In this document: piece after piece, positions 51,732 to 59,788 of the stretch | How positions within the stretch are numbered: position 1 is the stretch's first letter | How the letters are laid out: every line of letters begins with the position of its first letter | Notes under the pieces: generated by a model | Told to the model about the DNA's origin: nothing | The model's input: the letters and a program-made list of their open reading frames with translations, nothing else | The model's database searches: none | DNA from: Prescottella equi | GTDB lineage: Bacteria > Actinomycetota > Actinomycetes > Mycobacteriales > Mycobacteriaceae | DNA: 64,000 nt | Assembly: GCF_020171745.1 (NCBI RefSeq) | Contig: NZ_JAIVAH010000011.1 | Span: 1-64,000, forward strand | Direction of reading: 5' to 3' | Translations under genes and position numbers: made by a program

Positions 51732-53158
51732 ACGCCGGACCGGTCTGCACGCCGGAACAGCTGCGGACACTCTTCCTCTTCGAGCGGCTCGACGACGCTC
51801 AGCTCGCGGAGCTGTGCCGCGCCGGACGTCTGGAGGTGCTCGAGCCGGGCCCGGTGTACCGCGAGGGCGCCCCGGCGACGTGCTTCTACGTGCTCGTGGA
51901 GGGGTCGGTTGTGCTCACCAAGCAGTCGGGCGACCAGGAGGTGGAGATGGTGCGCACGTCGCACCGCGGCTCCTACTCGGGCGCCTGGACCGCCTACATG
52001 GGCGACCGGGTGCCGCAGGTCTACGGCACGTCGATGACCGTGCCCGAGCGCTCCACCTTCTTCGTCCTCGACGCCGACGACTTCGCCCGTTTCATGGCGG
52101 AGTGGTTCCCGATGGCACTGCACCTGCTCGAGGGGCTGTTCTTCGGCAACCAGAGCTCCCGCGAGATCCTCGCCCAGCGGGAGCGGCTGCTCGCCCTCGG
52201 CTCGCTGTCCGCCGGGCTGACGCACGAGCTGAACAACCCGGCAGCGGCCGCGGTCCGGGCGACGGCGGCGCTCCGGGACCGGGTAGCCGGCATGCGGCAC
52301 AAGCTGGGCATGATCGCCTCCGGGGCGTACGAACCCGCGGCACTCCGCGCACTGATCCGGATCCAGGAAGAGGCGGTGGAGCTGGTCGCGAAGGCCCCCA
52401 CGTTGAGCCCGCTGGAGGCGTCGGACCGCGAGGACACGCTCGGCGACTGGCTCGAGGACCACGACATCACGGGCGGTTGGAACATCGCGCCGACCTTCGT
52501 GCAGGCCGGTCTGGACGTCGCGTGGCTCGAGCGGGTGGCGGCCACGGTCGAGCCGCCGGTGCTCCCCGGCGCGGTGGCCTGGCTCAACTACACCATCGAG
52601 ACCGAGCTGCTGATGAACGAGATCGCCGACTCCACCACCCGGGTCAGCTCGCTGGTCGGCGCCGCCAAGCAGTACTCGCAGATGGACCGCGCGCCGTTCC
52701 AGATCGCGGACGTGCACGAACTGCTGGACAGCACGCTGGTGATGCTCAGCGGCAAGATCGGCGGCGGTATCGACGTCGTCAAGGACTACGACCGGAGCCT
52801 GCCACCCGTCCCCGCGTACGCGGCCGAACTCAACCAGGTGTGGACCAATCTCGTCGACAACGCCGTCGCCTCGATGGACGGCCGCGGCACCCTCACCGTC
52901 CGCACGTACCGGGACGGCGACTGCGTGGCCGTGGCGATCGGGGACACCGGCCCGGGCGTCCCCGAGGAGATCCGCGACCGCATCTTCGAGCCCTTCTTCA
53001 CCACGAAACCGGTCGGCGAGGGAACCGGTCTCGGACTCGACATCTCGTGGCGGATCGTCGACAAGCACCGGGGTGACATTCGCGTCGAATCACGGCCCGG
53101 ACATACCGAATTCGTGGTTCGTCTTCCATCGACCGGTCCGGAGGGCGAGCACTCCTGA
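51728..53158 (+). CDS. cNMP-binding-domain histidine kinase
   Basis: 476 aa. An N-terminal cyclic-nucleotide-binding-like domain (about residues 10-130; EGAPATCFYVLVEGSVVL) leads to a HisKA region with H166 in GLTHELNNP and a HATPase_c domain (N box VWTNLVDNAV, G boxes GDTGPGVP, GEGTGLGL). No membrane segment, so a soluble sensor kinase. The GTG start overlaps the stop of the receiver-flavoprotein gene, so the pair is a single module: the kinase is the likely phospho-donor to D62 of its partner. The conserved effector residues of true cAMP sites cannot be confirmed by eye. Confidence 0.9.
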   Translation: MNAGPVCTPEQLRTLFLFERLDDAQLAELCRAGRLEVLEPGPVYREGAPATCFYVLVEGSVVLTKQSGDQEVEMVRTSHRGSYSGAWTAYMGDRVPQVYGTSMTVPERSTFFVLDADDFARFMAEWFPMALHLLEGLFFGNQSSREILAQRERLLALGSLSAGLTHELNNPAAAAVRATAALRDRVAGMRHKLGMIASGAYEPAALRALIRIQEEAVELVAKAPTLSPLEASDREDTLGDWLEDHDITGGWNIAPTFVQAGLDVAWLERVAATVEPPVLPGAVAWLNYTIETELLMNEIADSTTRVSSLVGAAKQYSQMDRAPFQIADVHELLDSTLVMLSGKIGGGIDVVKDYDRSLPPVPAYAAELNQVWTNLVDNAVASMDGRGTLTVRTYRDGDCVAVAIGDTGPGVPEEIRDRIFEPFFTTKPVGEGTGLGLDISWRIVDKHRGDIRVESRPGHTEFVVRLPSTGPEGEHS

Positions 53159-53165
53159 GGTCGGC

Positions 53166-53495
53166 TCAGCCCATCTCGGCGTGCCGGTAGCACCACCGCC
53201 ACGTCTCGCCCGGCTCGTGCGAACGCATGACCGGATGTCCGGTCTGCTCGAAATGTGCGGTCGCGTGCCGGTGCGGGCTCGAATCGCAGCACCCGACGTG
53301 CCCGCAGGTCAGGCACATCCGCAGGTGTGCCCAGTTCTGCTCGCCGAGCGCCTCGCACTCCTCGCAGCGACCGGGGGTCCGCGCCTCGGGGTCCGGTCCG
53401 GTGGCGTCCGCCAGCTCGACGCACGACTCGCTGGTGGCCGGATCCGGCGATCCGGCCCTGATGGCGTCGGCTGCACGCTGGAGTGCTCTCTTCAT
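53166..53495 (-). CDS. UBP-type zinc-finger protein
   Basis: 109 aa, ATG at 53495 after GGGAGGTG. The UBP-type finger ligands are clear (RCEECEALGEQNWAHLRMC, LTCGHVGCCDSS, HRHATAHFEQTGHPVM). A paralogue is at 20384-20731. It is divergent from the antiporter and convergent with the kinase, ending 7 bp from the kinase stop. Such fingers often lie next to or are fused to CPA1 antiporters in actinobacteria, which suggests a link to ion or pH control. Confidence 0.85.
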   Translation of the reverse strand: MKRALQRAADAIRAGSPDPATSESCVELADATGPDPEARTPGRCEECEALGEQNWAHLRMCLTCGHVGCCDSSPHRHATAHFEQTGHPVMRSHEPGETWRWCYRHAEMG

Positions 53496-53559
53496 CACCT
53501 CCCATCCTGCATGCTTCAAGGAGCGATATCCACACCGGAACGTCGGACGGAGAACCGCC

Positions 53560-55158
53560 GTGAACGTGGCACTGCTCGCCGTCGCGGTGGCGGCGCTGCT
53601 CACCGCCGCCGTCGCGCGCCGGATGAACTGGTCGGCGCCGCTGCTGCTGGTCCTGGTCGGCCTGGTCGGGTCGCAGATTCCCGGGCTCCCCGACACCGCG
53701 CTCGATCCCGACCTGGTGCTGTTCGCGGTGCTGCCGCCACTGCTCTACTCGGCCGCGCTCGACAGCTCCTCGCTCGCGATGCGCCGCAACGCGCGCCCCA
53801 TCGCGTTTCTCGCGATCGGGCTGCCGCTGGCCACCACCGCAGTCGTCGGGGTGGTCGCCTACGCCACCATTCCCCAGTTCTCGCTCGCCGCCGCGCTGGT
53901 GCTCGGGGCCGTCGTGGCTCCACCGGATGCGGTGTCCGCCAGCGCGATCGGACGACGCCTCGGCCTGCCGCGGCGGATCATGACACTGCTCGGCGGGGAG
54001 AGCCTGCTCAACGACGCGACCGCGCTCACCGCATACCGCGTCGCGCTCGCGGCGGCGGTCGGCACCGGCGTCACCCTGCTGGAGGGGGTGCGCACCTTCC
54101 TGGGCGCCGCGATCGGCGGCATGCTGATCGGCTTCGTGGTGGGCATCGCCGTCGCTGCGATCCGCTCGCGGCTCTCGGATCCGGTGATGGAGAGCGGAAT
54201 CGGGCTACTCGTCCCGTTCGTCGCTTACCTGGCGGCCGAGGAGGTGCACAGTTCCGGGGTGATCGCGGTGGTCGTCGCCGGCCTGTATCTCGGGCAACGG
54301 TCGACCAGCGCCGGCTACGCGACCCGCCTGCAGGACACCGCGGTGTGGAAGGCCGTCGACGTCGTCCTCGAATCCTTCGTCTTCCTGCTGATCGGGCTGC
54401 AGTTGCCGAGCGTCGTGCGGGGGCTGCACGACCGCAGCGTGGCCGAGGTGGTCGGCGCGTCCGCGGTCGTGCTCGCCGCGGTGATCCTCGTCCGGGTGCT
54501 GTGGGTCTTCCCCGCGGCCTACCTGCCCCGGCTGATGTCCGGGCGGATCCGCGAGCGGGAGCCGGCGCCCAGCCTGCGGGCGGTGTTCGTGCTCGCGTGG
54601 TCCGGCATGCGCGGGGTGGTCTCGCTGGCCGCGGCCTTCGCGATTCCGCTCACCGTCAACTCGGGGGCGCCCTTCCCCGGACGCGACATGATCCTGTTCA
54701 TCACCTTCGTGGTCGTGGTCGGCACCCTGCTGCTGCACGGGCTGACGCTGCCGTGGCTCATCACCCATCTCGGCGTCGACAACTCGGACGAACGACGCAG
54801 GGACGCCGTGACTCTCGCCGCCGCGCAGGACCGGGCCGCGCGGGCCGCGACGGAGGTGCTCGACCAACTGGTGGCGAGCGCCGACGGGGACCCCGCCGCC
54901 GTCCGGCAGCGCGCCGCCGAGATCCTGCGCGCCTGGAGCGAGCACCGCGCGCACGCCGCCTGGGAACGACTCGGCCGCAGTGACGCCGAGCTGGGCGAGA
55001 GTCCGTCCGCCGCCTTCCGCGCGCTGCGGCTGCAGATGCTCGAGACGGAGCGAAACGTCTTCATCGCCGAACGCGACACCGGACGCATCGACGACGACGT
55101 GCTGCGCCAGGTGTTGCGTGAACTCGACCTCGAGGAGGCGACGCTGAACCGGGAGTAG
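53560..55158 (+). CDS. Na+/H+ antiporter, CPA1 family
   Basis: 532 aa. About 12 hydrophobic segments with the family motifs APPDAVSASAIGRR (ion-binding region) and GESLLNDATAL (the ND pair), then a charged C-terminal cytoplasmic tail of about 120 residues. GTG at 53560 after GGACGGAGAAC. It exchanges Na+ or K+ for protons across the membrane. A UBP zinc-finger gene is divergent from it across 64 bp. Role in pH or salt homeostasis. Confidence 0.9.
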   Translation: MNVALLAVAVAALLTAAVARRMNWSAPLLLVLVGLVGSQIPGLPDTALDPDLVLFAVLPPLLYSAALDSSSLAMRRNARPIAFLAIGLPLATTAVVGVVAYATIPQFSLAAALVLGAVVAPPDAVSASAIGRRLGLPRRIMTLLGGESLLNDATALTAYRVALAAAVGTGVTLLEGVRTFLGAAIGGMLIGFVVGIAVAAIRSRLSDPVMESGIGLLVPFVAYLAAEEVHSSGVIAVVVAGLYLGQRSTSAGYATRLQDTAVWKAVDVVLESFVFLLIGLQLPSVVRGLHDRSVAEVVGASAVVLAAVILVRVLWVFPAAYLPRLMSGRIREREPAPSLRAVFVLAWSGMRGVVSLAAAFAIPLTVNSGAPFPGRDMILFITFVVVVGTLLLHGLTLPWLITHLGVDNSDERRRDAVTLAAAQDRAARAATEVLDQLVASADGDPAAVRQRAAEILRAWSEHRAHAAWERLGRSDAELGESPSAAFRALRLQMLETERNVFIAERDTGRIDDDVLRQVLRELDLEEATLNRE

Positions 55159-55170
55159 GACCGTCCCCGC

Positions 55171-56160
55171 TCAGGCCTCGTCGTACTTCTCCCAGAAACG
55201 CGATCGCAACCGGTACCGAATGCCCTCGTCCAGGTCGTACTTCTGCATCACGTCGCAGGCGTCCAGCAGAAGTGCGCGGTCGATGTCCCGGGGGATCGAC
55301 GGTTTCGCCCGCAGGAGTCCCAACTGGTCTGCGGCAGTGGCACTCTCCTGGAACGACGCGATGACCCGCATCACGACCTCGTCGATCAGCCGATCGTGCT
55401 CGTCACCCTCGGTGTCGTCGTATCCAGGCAGAACCTGCGCCTGGGACCCGGTGGAAACGCTGTAGGCGAGCACGCTGGTCGGGCGTGGTGGCGCCGGGCT
55501 GTGCGGGAGGGACGCGAGATCGAGCGGGGTCCGGACGGTCGGCCGTGCCGCGGCCACCGTGGCGGGCGTCGCGGAGACCCGTTCCGGCGCAACGGCTTCG
55601 GGAACCGGTTGCCGATCGACCTTCAAGACGGAATCGTCGACCGCAGCGCCTTCGATGGTGTCGAGCTCGTCCGCGGCCCGGACGAGATGCCGGCTCACGC
55701 CGTGCGGCCTACCCTCCGCGGACGGCACGGCGAACACCACCACCTGGACGCCGTGGACCTGCGCCTCCTCGACTGCTTCGGTGAGATCGTCGTCGCCCGA
55801 CACCAGGAAGAACACGTCCGATGCCCCGTTGCGCGCGTGGGCCACGAGGTCGAGGCCGATCCGCAGATCGACGCCCTTCTGCTCACCGTTGACTCCGAAC
55901 CGGCCGAGCCGGAGCTTGACCTTGGAGAGCTCGCCGATGCGCTCCTGCTGCGGATCCGGAACGCCGTTGCGCGCCGAGTCGTACCAATGCACCCGCAGCA
56001 CGGGCAGTCCCGACCGGGCTTGTGCCGCGTGCACGAGCGAACTGATCAGCTTGGAGTAGTCGACGTGGATCCCTCCGCGGAGCGAGGTACCGGTGACGCG
56101 AGTGGCAGCCGAGGCAAGCAGGTACCCGGCATCGATGTAGAGCGAGCAGGTCGACCGCAT
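55171..56160 (-). CDS. NYN-domain (PIN-like) ribonuclease family protein
   Basis: 329 aa, ATG at 56160. The N-terminal NYN domain carries the acidic positions of the PIN-like fold (YIDAGYLL, KGVDLRIGLDLVAHA, LVSGDDDLTEAVEEA). A Pro/Ala/Val linker follows, and the C-terminal part is charged and helical (ALLLDACDVMQKYDLDEGIRYRLRSRFWEKYDE). NYN domains are RNases or RNA-processing factors. Monocistronic; stop 12 bp from the antiporter stop. Confidence 0.83.
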   Translation of the reverse strand: MRSTCSLYIDAGYLLASAATRVTGTSLRGGIHVDYSKLISSLVHAAQARSGLPVLRVHWYDSARNGVPDPQQERIGELSKVKLRLGRFGVNGEQKGVDLRIGLDLVAHARNGASDVFFLVSGDDDLTEAVEEAQVHGVQVVVFAVPSAEGRPHGVSRHLVRAADELDTIEGAAVDDSVLKVDRQPVPEAVAPERVSATPATVAAARPTVRTPLDLASLPHSPAPPRPTSVLAYSVSTGSQAQVLPGYDDTEGDEHDRLIDEVVMRVIASFQESATAADQLGLLRAKPSIPRDIDRALLLDACDVMQKYDLDEGIRYRLRSRFWEKYDEA

Positions 56161-56248
56161 GCGCCCACTATGGCATGAGGAACCGACGCCTATGGCGAAC
56201 TCGTTCGACTGACAAGTCGAGGCGACCCGGACGATGTAGCCTGCGCGG

Positions 56249-56725
56249 GTGACGAGAAGGCTTCGCAGAGCTTTGATTCCGGTGACCCTGGCGGCAGCGA
56301 CGCTGACCCTGGCGGCTCCCGCCGCCTCCGCGCACCATCCGGAGCGGGTGCCCCTCCCGACCGTGTACACACTCGGCGAGGGCCACTCACTCCCGTGCGC
56401 CGGTCAGGTCACCAGCGTCCTCGAGACGCCGCACGATCAGCCGGGCGTCGCGTGGGTCACGCTGTCGTGGACACCGTTCTTCACCAGCCCCTGCACGGTC
56501 ACGGCCAACATCAGTGCCTGGAACAACGACACCGGCTGGCACGGCGTCACTCCTGTCCGCCTGACCAACGAGTCCAGCGGCCTGGGCGCGCCAGTTGGTC
56601 GCTGGACCGACCGGGTCCGGATCCCGCTCGGGTCCGGCAACTCCGGACTCACCGTCACCACCGGGACCCTGAGCAGCTTCTACTTCGACCGGAGTTGGAC
56701 GGCACTTCGATTCGTGGTGCCCTGA
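56249..56725 (+). CDS. Secreted hypothetical protein, 158 aa
   Basis: Signal peptide (MTRRLRRALIPVTLAAATLT, cut near ASA), then a 130-residue beta-rich domain with two cysteines (SLPCAGQ and SPCTVTAN). No family recognised. Divergent from the NYN gene; followed by a hairpin. Confidence 0.7.
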   Translation: MTRRLRRALIPVTLAAATLTLAAPAASAHHPERVPLPTVYTLGEGHSLPCAGQVTSVLETPHDQPGVAWVTLSWTPFFTSPCTVTANISAWNNDTGWHGVTPVRLTNESSGLGAPVGRWTDRVRIPLGSGNSGLTVTTGTLSSFYFDRSWTALRFVVP

Positions 56726-56768
56726 CCGGTAGCGTCCGCCCGGGGCTGCGCATGCGGGTGATCCGCCA

Positions 56769-56800
56769 CCCGCCGGAGTCGGTTTGGACAGTCCGGCGGG
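56769..56800. terminator. Bidirectional terminator hairpin
   Basis: CCCGCCGGA (56769-56777) and TCCGGCGGG (56792-56800), a 9-bp stem between the converging secreted-protein and gapB genes. Confidence 0.6.
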
Positions 56801-56823
56801 CGGCGTGATGCGGAATCCCGAGG

Positions 56824-58287
56824 CTAGGCGATCGCTCCAGCGGTAGCGGCCGCGTCGACCGCCGGGTAGATGGGGTACTCCACGCCCGAGAGGTACTGGA
56901 CGGTGCGAACCACCTGGCAGGAGTAGCCGAACTCGTTGTCGTACCAGACGTACAGGATGGCGGTGTCGCCGTCGACGATGGCCGCGTTCGCGTCGACGAT
57001 GCACGCCGCACGCGAGCCGATGAAGTCACTCGACACGGCATCGGTTGCCGCGGTGTAGTCGAGGTTCCGGCTCAATGCTCCGGTGAGTGATTCCTGGCGA
57101 AGGTGCTCCAACACTTCGTCCTTGGTGGCCTCGCGGCCGAGCTGAAGGTTGAGGATCGCGACGGAAACGTCCGGCGTGGGCACGCGGATCGAATTGCCGG
57201 TGATCTTGGCCTTCAGGTCGGGGAGTGCCTTCGCGATCGCGGAGGCCGCACCCGTCTCGGTGAGGACGAGGTTGAACGGCGCCGACCGGCCACGCCGGTC
57301 GGCCTTGTGGAAGTTGTCCAGCAGGTTCTGGTCGTTGGTGAACGAGTGGACGGTCTCGACGTGGCCCCGCACGACGCCGAACTCGTCATCCATGGTCTTC
57401 AGCGGCGGGACGATGGCGTTCGTGGTGCAGGACGCGCACGACACGATCTTCTCGGCCGGATCGATGTCCCGGTGATTGACGCCGTGCACGATGTTGGGGA
57501 CGTCACCCTTACCGGGCGCGGTCAGGACCACCTTCGCCACACCGGGGCGGAGGTGCTGCGACAGCCCGTCGCGGTCACGCCAGATGCCGGTGTTGTCGAT
57601 CAGGATCGCATTGTCGATGCCGTACTCGGTGTAGTCGACGGTCGTCGGATCGTTGCTGTAGATGAACTTGATGACGTTGCCGTTGGCGATGAGGGTGTCG
57701 TTCTCCTCGTCGACCTTGATCGTGCCGTTGAACTGACCGTGGACGGAGTCGCGCCGCAGCAGTGACGCACGCTTGACCAGGTCGTCCTCGCTACCCTTCC
57801 GGACGACCACGGCACGCAGGTTCAGGCCGTTGCCCGAACCGGCCTTCTCGATGAGGAGTCGCGTCACGAGTCGACCGATACGCCCGAATCCGTAGAGGAC
57901 GACGTCCTGGGGCTGCGCGGGGCTCGTCTGGGCACCACCGACCAGGTCGGCGAGGCTCTTCGCGACGAACTCCGGGATCGACGCATCGCCACCCTGGGTG
58001 CGGTACGCGGTGACCAGCAGGCCGAGGTCGATCTTCGACGGCCGCAGATCGAGGTCGGTCAGCGCCTCGAGGAATGGGAACGTCTCCTCGACGGAGAGTT
58101 CGTCGCCGCGGATCTGTCGGGCGAAGCGATGGGTCCGCAGGATCTTGATGACCGACTTGTTCACCAGCGAGCGGCTGTGCAGCAGAATGGTCACCGAATG
58201 CGTGCGGTGCAGGCCGCCGATAATCGGGATCATCGCTTCGGCGAGCGCTTCCTCGGAGTTCCACTGTGTCAGTTCCGGTGCGCTCAC
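56824..58287 (-). CDS. gapB: Glyceraldehyde-3-phosphate dehydrogenase, GapB type
   Basis: 487 aa. The GAPDH core is intact: Rossmann GFGRIGRLVTR, catalytic Cys in SCASCTTNAIVPP, and the C-terminal WYDNEFGYSCQVVRT. An N-terminal extension of about 130 residues makes it longer than the glycolytic 335-aa form; this matches corynebacterial GapB, which works in gluconeogenesis with NADP(H). GTG start at 58287 after AGAGGAACG. Monocistronic. Confidence 0.92.
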   Translation of the reverse strand: MSAPELTQWNSEEALAEAMIPIIGGLHRTHSVTILLHSRSLVNKSVIKILRTHRFARQIRGDELSVEETFPFLEALTDLDLRPSKIDLGLLVTAYRTQGGDASIPEFVAKSLADLVGGAQTSPAQPQDVVLYGFGRIGRLVTRLLIEKAGSGNGLNLRAVVVRKGSEDDLVKRASLLRRDSVHGQFNGTIKVDEENDTLIANGNVIKFIYSNDPTTVDYTEYGIDNAILIDNTGIWRDRDGLSQHLRPGVAKVVLTAPGKGDVPNIVHGVNHRDIDPAEKIVSCASCTTNAIVPPLKTMDDEFGVVRGHVETVHSFTNDQNLLDNFHKADRRGRSAPFNLVLTETGAASAIAKALPDLKAKITGNSIRVPTPDVSVAILNLQLGREATKDEVLEHLRQESLTGALSRNLDYTAATDAVSSDFIGSRAACIVDANAAIVDGDTAILYVWYDNEFGYSCQVVRTVQYLSGVEYPIYPAVDAAATAGAIA

Positions 58288-58767
58288 TACGTTCCTCTGG
58301 CTTTCTGGCTAACTGGCGTGCTCGTGGTCGACGCCGGACAGGATGGAACACACGTCGTACACCGGTGTTGCGGAGAACGGCGTGTGCACCACCAAGCATA
58401 TGTAACCGCCCTATCGGGACGACAGGCACCAGGCAACACAACGGCTGCTACTGCCGGGGAGATACGGGAGGACCCGAGAGACGCGCCGTTCGCACTGTGA
58501 CGAGACTCTCGGCTGTGCCGTCGAGGATTTAGCCCAACGACTACTCCTCGAGCACCAAGTCGTCGAACCAATCAGCTACACAACGCATTTCAGACGTCGG
58601 CCGGGCGCCAGTCGCTCACAAGCAAGCACTTGGCCGGTCGAGCGGCCTCCCGGTGTGGTGTGGTGCCGGGCAGCGTCCCGTTCTTGTTGTGCTGTCGGAG
58701 TGAAAGAAGGTGGCCGCCCATCCCCGTCGAGGGGGTGGGCGGCCACCGGGCATGTGTGGCGCTGGGG
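58288..58767. other. 480-bp region without a gene, upstream of gapB
   Basis: It holds the gapB leader (with the AGAGGAACG ribosome binding site) on one side and the terminator of the YVTN gene (58709-58747) on the other. No frame with a start signal is seen in the middle. Confidence 0.55.
58709..58747 (-). terminator. Strong terminator of the YVTN-repeat gene
   Basis: GGTGGCCGCCCA (58709-58720) pairs with TGGGCGGCCACC (58736-58747) and the stem continues inward through CCCC/GGGG. On the minus strand TTCTTTC follows the stem, 21 bp past the stop. Confidence 0.8.
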
Positions 58768-59589
58768 TCAGGAGGTCCAGGCCGCCGGGTCGAAGGAGCC
58801 GAACGTGCCGAGGGAGCCGGCCGGGGTCGAAGTGGTGTCGGTGATCTCGAGGACCACCGGCAGGACCGCATCGTCACCGATGCCGTTGGTGGCGGTGAGG
58901 GTGAACTCGAACCGTCCGGCGGCGGTGGGGATTCCGGAGATCACTCCCTCCGCCGACAGGGAGAGGCCGTCGGGCAGGTCGCCGGAGGCGGCGGTCACAG
59001 TCGGAGCCGGCTGCCCGGTGACGGTGAATGCGTAGTCGTAGGGCTGGCCCACCGTCCCGGCGGCTGGGGCGCCGGCGAGGGTCGGCGCCTGCTCGATTGC
59101 GATCACCGACACCATGTTGCTGACCTGGTTGGTGACGTAGGCGCGGGATCCGTCCGGTGTGATCGCCACCCCGACCGGGTACGCGCCGACCCGGATGGGA
59201 TCACCGACGACGGTGCCCGTGGCAGTGTCGATCACCGACACCGTGTTGCTGCTCTGGTTGGTGACGTAGGCGCGGGACCCGTCCGGGGTGATCGCCACCC
59301 TGGACGGCTCCGTGCCGACCGGGATGGGGTCACCGATGACGGTGGTCGTGGCGGTGTCGATCACCGACACCGTGTTGCCGGCCGCGTTGGTGATGTAGGC
59401 GCGGGTCCCGTCCGGGGTGATGGCCACCCCGAACGGCTGCGTGCCGACCGGGATGGTCGTGGTCACGGTGTCCGCCGATGCCGGGCTCACCCCGGCCACC
59501 AGTGCGGCGACCGTCAACGCGGCCGCGCCGACACCGGCAGACAGTCGAGCCCGCCACGGCGGCGGATGTGAACGATCAACAACAGTCAT
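58768..59589 (-). CDS. Secreted YVTN beta-propeller-repeat protein with Ig-like C-terminal part
   Basis: 273 aa, ATG at 59589. Signal peptide (MTVVDRSHPPPWRARLSAG..., cut near ASA). Three YVTN repeats of about 42 residues follow (VTTTIPVGTQPFGVAITPDG, RAYITN, NTVSVIDTATTTV and so on). A 7-bladed propeller would need more, so the set is short or completed by oligomerisation. A putative-Ig (He_PIG) domain follows (GTVGQPYDYAFTVTGQP), then a tail TPAGSLGTFGSFD that recalls the GSLGSLF tails of the surface island. No strong ribosome binding site. Likely a surface protein. Confidence 0.78.
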   Translation of the reverse strand: MTVVDRSHPPPWRARLSAGVGAAALTVAALVAGVSPASADTVTTTIPVGTQPFGVAITPDGTRAYITNAAGNTVSVIDTATTTVIGDPIPVGTEPSRVAITPDGSRAYVTNQSSNTVSVIDTATGTVVGDPIRVGAYPVGVAITPDGSRAYVTNQVSNMVSVIAIEQAPTLAGAPAAGTVGQPYDYAFTVTGQPAPTVTAASGDLPDGLSLSAEGVISGIPTAAGRFEFTLTATNGIGDDAVLPVVLEITDTTSTPAGSLGTFGSFDPAAWTS

Positions 59590-59788
59590 GAGAAGCGCGC
59601 CCTTCCCGGTGCAGTCCGCACTCCCGGGGCGCGCAGCAGCCCGCAGGTGCGGGCACCACCAAAGAACATAACGGGCATTCGTCCTGAAAGAGACTGCATC
59701 CAGCGGAAACCCGACACCGGCCACCCAGTCGCAGTCGAATTGGCGCCGCGTTCCGTCAATCTTCGCCGCATCTCGACAGCAGCAGCGA

